A DNA stretch of 64,000 nucleotides from Septoria linicola (lineage: Eukaryota; Ascomycota; Dothideomycetes; Mycosphaerellales; Mycosphaerellaceae), in assembly GCA_024114885.1 (NCBI GenBank), contig CP099433.1, positions 62,001 through 126,000 on the forward strand, read 5' to 3'. The notes beneath the pieces were generated by a model. It worked only from the letters and a program-made list of their open reading frames with translations. It was not told the DNA's origin and searched no databases. Position numbers and translations under genes: made by a program. This document shows, piece after piece, positions 54,578 through 64,000 of this stretch (within the stretch, counting starts at the first letter, position 1; each line of letters opens with the position of its first letter).

Positions 54578-55718
54578 ACTAAGGCAGACCTTGGGCTGTT
54601 CAGAACAGGCATTCAAGACACTCGTTCTCTATTGGATCCGCTGCGAAGCTGCAGATTGACAACAGACGATGCGAATCGTTAATATCAGTCACAAGCGGGA
54701 CTGATTAGGCATGGACATGTTGTTTGACAAGGTGCGCAGAGCTTAGAAGCCCCTAGAAACGGGACTTCGGAGCTATGCGCACCGTAATGCTAGTCGTGAG
54801 AAGAAGGTTCCTGCGGACCGTGTTCGCAATAATGCGATTGGTTCTTGAGTAACCACGAGAGGTTTGGCCGAACTTATCCTAGAATGCTATGGCTGGCGGT
54901 GTCAACGCTGATCTGCAAGTTCGAGTCCAGCTCAACAACACGACAATATGTCCTGCCAATTATCTCGGTTCAACTGTCGGCAGAAACTCGACTGTGCTGG
55001 AACCCCCTTTCGAGCATTCCTCTAGGTGCCAGATTGCCAACGAATAGGTGCACCTCTTCTTTAACTTTGACAAACTGTCAAGATCCATTACGACCCTGAC
55101 CACAAGTTCCCTCGCCTCATCACGAGCTCGCATGATCGGCTAGCAATCCCTTGCTACACGAACTTCTCTTGGAGACAGAGCTCCAATCGGTATCAAGCAC
55201 GAACAGCACCAACACTCGTAGTAGGTCGTATACTCATTAGCTCACCTCGCGTCGCTTACGTACATGGGTGGCTTCTCGACCTCAGTCCTCCCAGCAGGTT
55301 TGCCACACGTCAAGTACAAAGGTGTGTGGCAACAATGGGCGAGTCCGAATCCAGCATCCCATTGTTATTGGAGCTTGCTTGGTGATCCACCTCGTTCGTG
55401 GAGATATGTTGATCGACAGAAAGCCGCTTTATTTGGAAGCCACGAATTCTTTGGCCATCCATACTCAAAGGACCGCTAGACCCAGCACAACAATGAGGAG
55501 GTCGTACACGGCTTTATTCCGCCTCACTTGGGAAATAAGGGCGGTGTCATTCCTCGCAGCTCCACAAAGGGGACAAGGACTTGGTGCGATCCCATGCGTG
55601 TGGAGTCAGGGCGTGTATAAGTTTTGTCTTTGATCCTCCAATGTTGACTTGCACAATTCAATCACCAACACCGCCCTGCAGAAAAGCAGACAGCCGAACA
55701 ATCGATCATTCCACCACT
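54578..55718. other. Intergenic stretch with a possible gene relic
   Basis: About 1.1 kb. A plus frame at about 54891-55038 looks coding (GGVNADLQVRVQLNNTTICP) but ends at a TAG, and further coding-like pieces to 55560 are in other frames. It may be a decayed gene. The right end holds the upstream region of the next gene. Confidence 0.4.
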
Positions 55719-56216
55719 ATGGATCGACTACATCGCTCTGGCTCCGAGAGCTTCGACAGCAACGCCCCATCCCGCCTCGATCCTGCTGAACTCGCAGAAC
55801 GGCAGGCTTCCTTAGATGCATGGACTAATGACCTGATCAATCGTGCCGACGCAATACTAATGGATGACAGTCAGATTCGGCACGACGACACTTCCGAAGA
55901 GCACAACGCTCAAGCGATAAAGAGTAGTCAGCAGCAAGTTCAGAGTCTAGGAGCTCAAGTCCAGCGCCTACAATTGCAAGTCCAAGAATTACAGTCGCGA
56001 GACCAGGAACGGCGGCTACTACAAGCCGGGAAAGAAGAACAGGCAAAGGGATTGTACTTGCAAGATGCTGCAGTAGACGTTCAGATGCAGAGACAGATGC
56101 TCCGAGCAATAGGCAATCGATTTGAAGCTTCACTAGGCGCTCAGGAGCGGCAGCGCCAAAAGGAGCAGGAACGGCATCGGGAGGGCAAGGAGGAAAGGAG
56201 GCCTTCTAGACATTAG
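55719..56216 (+). CDS. Small coiled-coil protein, 165 aa
   Basis: I start it at the ATG in CACTATGGAT (MDRLHRSGSESFDSNAPSRL). The frame is open for 46 further codons upstream, but that part has no coding character. Residues about 65-160 form a Gln/Glu/Leu-rich coiled coil (SLGAQVQRLQLQVQELQSRD, GNRFEASLGAQERQRQKEQE). The stop codon at 56214-56216 lies directly at the edge of the RIP-degraded block, so the 3' end may have been lost or shortened. Confidence 0.52.
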   Translation: MDRLHRSGSESFDSNAPSRLDPAELAERQASLDAWTNDLINRADAILMDDSQIRHDDTSEEHNAQAIKSSQQQVQSLGAQVQRLQLQVQELQSRDQERRLLQAGKEEQAKGLYLQDAAVDVQMQRQMLRAIGNRFEASLGAQERQRQKEQERHREGKEERRPSRH

Positions 56217-56229
56217 TCTGAGCCAAGGC

Positions 56230-59200
56230 GGCCCTTTCTAGGACGCTATCGCTATAATGACTCTACGTCTTGAACATTAGGAGTCGATAATAATAGGAAC
56301 ATATAATAAATGTTTAAGTAGTTATATTAAAGTATAAGATAATATACTAGCTAATATAATAGTCTCGGACTATATATAGGCTATAGAACTCCTATATAGT
56401 AATAGTATACTACGATTAGGTATTTATACTACGTCTAAATACTACTAAGTAAGAGGTATATCTAACTATCTACTATCTATTTCTCTCCTTTCCTATATTA
56501 ATAAGAACGAAGTAGATACTCGCTACTTAGAACCTAACGATCTTATAGGGCTTCGTAGACTAAATAACCGCTAATATACTCTCTATTAGAGGCTATAAGG
56601 CTATCGTAAAATCTAGTTATATAACTACTTAGCTATTTTAGTATAGTGAAATATCTAGCTAAAGTAACGATATATAGTACGTATATACTTAGAGTAGCTA
56701 TATCTAATAGTATACCTAGGAGCTAATAAGATTTACTATCTAAGCGTACTTTAACGTATAAATTAAGCGTATCTATAATATATAGAGATGGATACTAGAT
56801 ATAGCTCAGAAAGAATTAAGAGAAGAAGGTAGCTATTTATAAATACTTAAAGTTAGTATAATAGAGCTAAGTTTCTACCTTTATAGTTTAGCTACTAGCT
56901 AGTATAGATATTACTATATAAAGTCTATAAGTCTATATCGTAATCTTTAGTATCTAGATATTAACTATACGTTAATTAGTCTCTTCTATAGAGCTTAAAA
57001 TAGTACCTAGATAAGTTAGTTATATACTATCTAATATAACTAAACTCTACGATAGTTATATAACGTTACGATAAGCTATTTCTCCTATTTAATATATCGA
57101 TATCTAAGCTTTAAAGCGATATACCTATCTATCTCCTATTTAGTTTACTAATATTTAAGAGTTCTAGCTATATTAACCTAGTTATAAGATTATATAACCT
57201 AGATATTAGTAAGTATAAAGTCTCTCTACTATTATAACTACGAAGTCTCTACTAAAGAATAGGATAGCGCTACTAAAGTCGCGTAGCCTAGTCTACTAAC
57301 TAGAAAAGGAGATATAACCGTATTTATATAGACTATTAATAAAGTCTAATATAAATAACGAGATCGAGGACTAGAGTATTTATATAGTAAAGACTATATC
57401 TTATAAAGGCTATATCCTTATAAGCTCGAGAGTAGGTAATCGCGCTATAGTTACGAACGATATATTTAATAGGAGTTATATTCTTTAAAGACCTAGTAAT
57501 AGATAATAACTATCCTAATACTAACCTTCTAGGTAGGTATAAGAGTAGCTATTATAGAACAAGACCTATTTAGAGAGTAATAGTCTTATAATACGTAGGT
57601 TAGATAATAGTAACGAGCTTAAACTAGTAGCTCTAGGTTTAAGAGCTTATATTAGAACTATAGAATATTAAATTAATTAAGTAGAGTAAATATTACTATC
57701 TTAGAAACGAACTACTACCTTAGTTTTATACTAAAGCTACTAAGTATAGTATATAGGTAGGCCTTTACCTTACTAATCCTTTCTTTCTTAGTATCTAACT
57801 AGATACCTAACTACCTATAGAGCCTACTTAGAATCGCTTAAAACTAGCTAGTTTTCTTATTAAAATCTATTAAACTTTCGATTAGAAGTCTATTAAAGAG
57901 TTATCTTTTTTAATAATAACTACTAAAAACATCTTCTTAGATCTAGTTATTATTCGCTAGACGCTACTCTTCTACTATATCCGTAGGAGTCTTCTTAGGA
58001 ATAGCCTCTCTCTTCTTTAATACTAATACTTCTAAGTTACCTTCTACGCTTATAAAGCTAGCTTTACTAAATACGTGCTTCTTAATAGCTATAACCTTAG
58101 TAGAGATAGTAGTAAATTAAGCTTTAGCTATAGCCTACTATTTAGCTATATAGACCTTAAACTCCTTCTTACTTATATCGAAGATCTTCTTTAATTCTAT
58201 ACTTACTACCTAATCCGCTTATAGAACTCGGCCTACTAAGGTATTAGAAATCAGACCTAGGCTACTTAGTAGTACTTTAGTAGCGAAAGGTTTTAATACT
58301 CGTATAGAGTAGATAGTACCTAAAGCTATAAAGAGTATTCGCTCGCGATAGAGATATACGCTATAGACTATAGAAACGTTAATACGATTACTATTAGGTA
58401 GCTTATCTAATATATAACCTTTAGAGTAGGCTAGAAATACTATTAGAATTATATAATACTCTTCGTCTATACGAGTATACTACTAGGAGATATAGAGGTA
58501 CGAAATAACTAGCGAGCCTATATTAGTATAAGGATTCTTCTAACTAAGCTTAAGATTAGTTTTTATATCGTTAGTAATTACTAGAGCTATAGTCTCGACG
58601 AAGCCTATACTATAGCTTTACTTATTAGAAATAATACGCCTTACTAGTAACTTCGCTTTCTTATAGTTAAAGAACCTATCGCTAATCGTATTAGAGGTTA
58701 GTAAAAGTCGTCCTCTATCGCTAGTATTATCTAGAGAGATCGTAAATTAAACCTAATTAAGGCCTTTTCTCTTAAGGAATATATTCTTATTTAAGGCGAT
58801 ATACTAGAAGCTATTAAAGAAGTTAGAACTAGCCTTATCGTTAAAGATATAAAAGATAGTAGATAGGTAGGCTACGTATTCGATAGTCGTATATAAGGTA
58901 GTAACTAGCTAATATAGCTATAGTAAAGGATACTAGTAGAGAAGCTATTAAGATAGCGAATAGTAAATACTATAAGACTAACTATTCTAACTAATAGCTA
59001 TACTATACTATTAGTATAGTATAGATTCCTACTATATAGCTCTAAGTAAGGAGTCTAGGATCTAAAATAGGCCTCTAGTAGAAGAAAAATAAAAGAGGAA
59101 ACTATAATTAGACTAGGAACCCTTACTACTATTACTATCTAAGAGCTCCTAAGCCTTCTAACGAATATTAGAAGTAACTCTTAGGTCGACTTTAGCTATA

Positions 59201-60931
59201 GTAAACTAAAAAGGACTAAGATAACTTCTATCTATCCTATATATTAGAGCGTTAATATCGTTCTCTAGTTTCTAAGCGTTAGTACCCTTCTTACTACGTC
59301 GAGTACGTCCTACTAGCTTAGAGAAGAAACTATTTACTTCTAGCTTAAACTATATCTAATTCTAAGTATTCTAGGCGATAAGAGCTTAGAGATTAGCTAT
59401 ATTATCTATCTAAATAATACGCTAATAGAGAGTATATATTACTTCGACTATTCTTAGTAGTTTTAAACCTATAGCGTTACCTATCTTAATCGTATATTCT
59501 TTATAAAGAGGCTAGCTAGGGTATAGAGGAATATCGATTATAGTATAGCTTTTAGCTATCTTCTTCTTCTCTTAAATTTTATCGATCTCTTTAAGAGTAC
59601 TACTAACGATTATATAGTAGTAGGTCTTAGATATAATACTATTCTTTATATAAGCCTAGTAGCGTAGATTAAGCTCTAAGTCGCTCTCTAGCTTAATTCT
59701 ATAGTTATCTTCTCTAATAATTAGCGATAGGTACTACGAACCTAGTAGTAGCTCTATCGTAGGTAATCCTTAGTCTTATATAGGATCGCTATTACCTAAA
59801 GCGCTTAGTATAAGAGAAGTCTCGATTAAGGTAATAATAGTTTCTCTAGTATAAAGTCTAGTAATCCTTCTACTTTTATAAAGAGCCTACGTCGATATAG
59901 ATTTAGATATAGGCTTCTTTATAGAGCTTAGCGTTAACTTCTCTACCTAAGCTTTTAGCCTCTATATAGTACTAGGCGATATAGAATCTCTAAGGTAAGG
60001 CTCTAGAGTCGTAAGTAAGCTACCTTCTTCTTCTTCTTAACTAAGGTTTAGAGTAGAACTAGATAAGGATAGGGTCTTAGGTATAGAGGAAGAAGGATAT
60101 CTATTAGATCTTAGATTTCTAGATAGAGGTGATAGGCTATAAGATATTAAGAGCTGTTTCTCTACTACTAGGTATATATAGGTCGGTTCTTCGAAAGTCT
60201 CTTCTTTACGCTCTTCTTTAGTAAGCTTAATAGTAAATCTATACTAGTTAAGCTTATAGCCTACCTCTAACCGTACCTCTCGTATCTTATAGCTAAATAC
60301 GTTAATCTATAAGAGCTCCTCTCTAAACTTATACTAGTAGCGTCTTCTATCTAAGTTCGTATTAATAAAGCCTAAGCTTTACGAACTAGGAGTCTTTCTA
60401 CTTCTCTATAACTAAAAATACTAGCTACGAGAGAATATATTCGCTACCTATTAGTAGAAACGATCTTTTTTTTATTATACTAAGAAAGCCTAGTCTTTAG
60501 GCTTACTCTCTTCGAAGACGCCTTATACTTATTTAACTAGTAATAAAGATTCCTAAGTATCTCTTTATTATATAAGACTTACTAGAGAAAAAGGAAATTC
60601 TACTTATATTCAAACTCTATATAGAGCTACTACTAAATTATATTTCTCTCTTTTACTTAGTCTTAGCTCTCTTAGTATATTTTCTTTATATTATCGCGCT
60701 TTATACTCTATACGTTAAGATACTTTAGTTTAATCTTAGTTAAAAGATATTTAAAGAAGTTAAATATACTAATCTTTATTATATCGTTTACTTCTTCGAC
60801 TTACTTAAGTACTAGATCGAAACTTTCCTCTTATTACTATAGCGTATCTAGCGATAGAATAGCGTTAGTAGCGTTATTAAGGTTCGTTATACTAGTAAGA
60901 GCTCTACTTAAAGGCTAAAAACTAATAAGAG
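56230..60931. mobile_element. Unidentified RIP-degraded repeat, about 4.7 kb
   Basis: CA/TG-free from just after 56220 to the chromovirus copy. A long minus-strand frame can be followed (next entry). I found no LTR, inverted termini or known transposase motif, and the limits are set only by composition and the next element. More than one repeat may be present. Confidence 0.45.
57900..60500 (-). pseudogene. Long degraded ORF(s) of unknown family
   Basis: On the minus strand at least 300 residues can be read around 58100-58870, with stops only at likely Q or W positions: NIFLKRKGL, FTISLDNTSDRGRLLLTSNT, LPNSNRINVSIVYSVYLYRE, ERILFIALGTIYSIRVLKPF and KVLLSSLGLISNTLVGRV. Another coding-like run at 59560-59950 includes LYTRETIITLIETSLILSAL, and one at about 60220-60340 reads VFSYKIREVRLEVGYKLN. 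I recognise no reverse transcriptase, integrase or transposase motif. It could be a gag-like or cargo protein. Confidence 0.45.
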
Positions 60932-60936
60932 AGCTT

Positions 60937-61107
60937 TATAAAAAGAGTATATAGTAATATATAGAGCGCCCTCCTAATAAGACTATTAGGATATCGTAAG
61001 ACTAATTCTTGCCTCCTTTCGAATATATACGTATACTATAATTATACTATACGCTAAGCCTACGAGCCTAAGGTAGGTCTAACCTTTAACCTTACCTAGC
61101 TCTTATA
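60937..61107 (-). repeat. 3' LTR of chromovirus copy 2
   Basis: 171 bp, matching the two LTRs of copy 1 with scattered C/T and G/A differences. The 5 bp before it (AGCTT) would be its left target duplication; the partner is outside the window. Confidence 0.85.
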
Positions 61108-62287
61108 ACTATCTCCTCTCTCTAAGAGAGCTACTCTTAGCGATACTCTTACTTTATAGGTTATATTCTAGGCTTCCTATTTAGTCTCTATAATATACTT
61201 TATATATTCTACGCCTATTAACGCGTTATACCTACGAACCTTTAGCGTGTTACGTAAATCCGCGCTACGAAGTAAAGAGTTACTATACGTATTACGTTTA
61301 TATAGTAATATATTCCTTACTATAGCGACTATAATTCGTAGCTCGAGCGTATTCTTTAAAAACTCTCCTAACTCTCTCTTAGACTTTCTCTCTATATATA
61401 TAATATTTTCTATATTCTTAGTAAGGTAGTCGACTCGTACTATAACTATACTATTAACGTAAGTATAATACTACTAAAACGCTAGCCTAAAGTAGTCCCT
61501 AACTACCTACTACGTATAATTAGTAACGTTAGTAGTACTAATAATATCGATATCTATCTCTACTATATTAAGTATAGCTATAAGAGTATAGCTTTTCGAA
61601 CGCTTCTTAAGTACGCTTCGCCTACTAATAGACTACGTATAGACGACAAACCTATATATAATAGGGTTATAAAGCCTAGCTAGAAGATTAAGTATTAGCG
61701 CTATAAGCGCTAATACTACCTCTATAAACGTATTACTAATAGTAACCTTAAGTAGTAGGCGTACTACGTACTTTACTACTATAAGTAGCTAGAGACTCTT
61801 CTAGATAGTATACGTAAGAAGTAGGCCGAGCGTCGCCTAAAGAACCTCTATACCTATATTAAGGCCTCTAAGAAGGTCTATACTAGTAATAAAGGTAAAG
61901 TAGTCAGCGGCTAGGATACGCTACGTAAGACGAGCGTATTCGCTATACTAGCGACTAGTATAATATCTATCGCGGCTCTAGTAGAGACCTAGCGCTAGTC
62001 TAACTTTATAGTAGCTATATTTAAGCTATAGTACGAGGTATGTCTACTTTTCTTATACGATCCTTCTATAATACTAATACTCTTCGTAGACTAGCTACCT
62101 AGTAGGCGCGACTAGCTATACCCTCGACGCTACTATAGAGGCTACCTACTCTAAGAGTAGCGACTAGGAGGAGGACCTCTTATTAGACGCTAAGTCTAAC
62201 GAGGAGGAGGATAAGAATAAGGACGTAGAGAGCGTTACTAGTAGTAGAAACGCCGACGACGACGCGCTCTCTATAGACGACGTATAA
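61108..62287 (+). pseudogene. Opposite-strand accessory ORF, copy 2
   Basis: Colinear with 943-2146. Shared landmarks are IDIYLYYIKYS, SPTNRLRIDDKPIYN, TSNKGKVVSG and the acidic end NADDDALSIDD with a TAA at 62285-62287. Most differences from copy 1 are C/T and G/A, but several change residues conservatively (E/D, K/R). The reading frame and acidic tail are kept. Confidence 0.58.
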
Positions 62288-62834
62288 GCGTTTCGCTCGC
62301 TCTCTACCTACGCCTCTAGTACTCTACTCGCGCCTATATAGGCTATAGTTAAATTCTTACTTCTTACCTATAGGTACTATACGACCTACTTAGTAGGCAT
62401 ATATAAATAATATAGTTTACGCTTCGATATATCCTAAATACTTTAGTAATTTTCTTACTTTCTTAAATTTAAAGTTTACCTCTATATATAGGTTTAGCGC
62501 TTAGTACTTAATATCGCTATATTAGTACCTTAGCGCTTCTATCTTACTATACGCCCGCTTACGCGCTACGCTTTAAATACGTCTAGTACTATATAGCTAC
62601 TAATATATTCTTTAGGTTCCTACTAGTTATACTCTTTAGGCTAGCTCTACTAGTAGATTAAGTACTAGCGTACGCTCTTCCTTACTCGAGTTCTAAGGAT
62701 CTTCTTAACTTCCTATTCGCTCTAGTAGTCTACGAGTAGTATACTCTCTACCTACGTCTCGCTACTCTTCTAAAGTTCTAGAAGTAATATATAATATACG
62801 TTATAGATAAGAGCGTCTAGTAGTAGGGCTAAGC

Positions 62835-62842
62835 GGTACGCC
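62835..62842. repeat. Left target duplication of hAT copy 2
   Basis: GGTACGCC lies directly before the terminus TAGACGTCGGAATA. The same octamer occurs uninterrupted in chromovirus copy 1 (about 2695-2702). The right copy is outside the window. Confidence 0.7.
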
Positions 62843-64000
62843 TAGACGTCGGAATAGGTAGGCCGAAACGGGTTAGTATATAGGTTAGGCTAGGTCTTAG
62901 CCTACCTATAGAAGATAGTAATAGGTATAGTACAAATACCTACTCTATACTTAGATAGGTTAGGCGAACAAAAAATAGGTATAATATAGGTTTTAAGTAT
63001 AACTACGAAGAAGAATTATTCTAGTTAGTATCGACTATAAAAGGAAGTATATAATAGAGTAGTAAAGACAGAGAGAGGGATAATAGTAATAAGCGGAACG
63101 GATAGGCTAATCTAACGTCGACTTGAGTTTATAATATATATAGTCGGTAGACGTAGTCGGTAGCTACGTTCTAGCTCTTAAAGCTTCTCTATAGAGCGTA
63201 TTACGCTTTCGCGTACTTCGACGCTATAATTTATCTACCTTTGTAACCTCTTTATTATCGCTAATACTATTAAACTTTAAAAGAGCCTTAATTTCGTTTT
63301 TAACCTCCTTGTTCTACTCCTCGACTACCTCTATCTAATTACGAGTAAGTTCTAAATTAGGACAAAGAGTAGATGCTTCTATAGTAAGTGCTACTCTTAT
63401 ATTATACTTATAATCGCGATGTCGACATCGTGATAGTATAATATACGTAAAGGTATCTAGATTATATATCCGATTATAGCGGTTCTAATAACGTATAATA
63501 CTAAAATCTCGTTCGTATCTAGTGCCTACTACTAGAATATATAGAATATCCTAGGCTATTTTCGATATAGTAGGGAATATATTAGTAAGAGCTAGCTATA
63601 TGTCTATAGGATCTATTCCTTCTATATATAAGAAGTCTACTTTCTAATAGCGCTCTAGTTCGTTATTAGGCTCGACTAAGAAGGCTACGTCTAGTACTAG
63701 TTAAGCTTTATTATCGTCGCTATCGATCCTTATAGCGAAGGAGGTTAAGAAGCTTTATATACCTCGAGGCTACCGTTTCGAAGCTTGTATAGTACTAGAT
63801 AAAGCTTTATAATACTTTAACTACTCTACGCGTAATTTGCTCTAGTAGAGATCTTCCGAACTATCGTTATCGAAAGCGCCTCGCTTCTAGAATATACTCT
63901 TAATCGTAGAGCATAGTAGTACTACTATACTATAGTAGTCTCTAAACCGTTACTAGGTCTGTTAGTAATATTAAAAGAGCTTAGTATACGCTTTGTCTAG
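62843..64000 (-). mobile_element. Second copy of the large hAT (inverted, cut by window end)
   Basis: Starts with TAGACGTCGGAATAGG and matches the reverse complement of 26231 down to about 25074 almost without gaps, so it covers the 3' end and the hATC part of the transposase. It is inserted into chromovirus copy 2. Some bases mutated in copy 1 are intact here and the reverse, for example the 13-bp motif at 63141-63160, so RIP acted on the copies separately. Confidence 0.88.

Larger units (their letters stand above)
60937..62842 (-). mobile_element. Chromovirus copy 2, 3' part, interrupted by a hAT
   Basis: Starts with a 171-bp LTR (60937-61107) and continues colinear with 771-2700 of copy 1, in the same orientation, through the opposite-strand ORF and the chromodomain end of pol. 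At 62842 the match to copy 1 (GCGGTACGCC, near 2693-2702) stops and the hAT terminus begins. The rest of the element should lie beyond the window. Confidence 0.85.

Noticed and set aside
61247..61429. 60-codon plus-strand frame as a membrane protein gene
   Set aside because: It is in chromovirus copy 2 in a frame other than the conserved one, and its hydrophobicity comes from TA-rich RIP codons.
1..64000. tRNA or rRNA genes
   Set aside because: I looked for GGTTCGA-type T-loops paired with A/B boxes and for conserved rRNA stretches and found none I could support by eye.

Overview
The window looks like part of a filamentous ascomycete (Pezizomycotina) genome; a Dothideomycete is my weak guess. 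Two things support this. The genes have short GT-AG introns of 46-85 nt with CTNAY-type branch sites. The repeat DNA carries an almost saturated repeat-induced point mutation (RIP) signature: CpA and TpG are nearly absent and replaced by TpA, while CpG is kept. Most host genes are lineage-specific, disordered or coiled-coil proteins that I cannot name, so their functions are left open.

Layout. 1-8.2 kb: RIP-degraded DNA with one complete Ty3/gypsy chromovirus (771-7439, 172-bp LTRs, 5-bp target duplication). 8.2-17.05 kb: unique island with three supported genes (9163-10110 minus, 13049-14162 minus, 14951-15535 plus). 17.05-30.33 kb: RIP-degraded block with two complete hAT DNA transposons almost side by side (17961-26231 and 26267-30324), each with terminal inverted repeats and an exact 8-bp target duplication. 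30.33-43.1 kb: island with six genes. 43.1-50.7 kb: gene-poor stretch of decayed coding sequence. 50.8-56.2 kb: island with three plus-strand genes. 56.2-64 kb: RIP-degraded block with an unidentified element, a second copy of the chromovirus (from 60937), and a second copy of the large hAT inserted into it at 62843.

The main discovery is in the large hAT. On its minus strand (18407 to about 19260) is a degraded gene for a histone H3/CenH3-like protein. When two canonical introns are removed, it aligns without gaps over most of the histone-fold core, and it carries a long N-terminal extension with KDAPKED repeats. The same element holds at least two further unidentified coding stretches next to a BED-finger/hAT transposase, and a dispersed 13-bp-period motif. 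This suggests a cargo-bearing hAT element.

A second unusual feature is the chromovirus, which has a conserved open frame on the strand opposite gag-pol, between the chromodomain end of pol and the 3' LTR. Both copies in the window have it. RIP has inactivated every mobile element here, for example turning the reverse transcriptase YLDD motif into YLNN.
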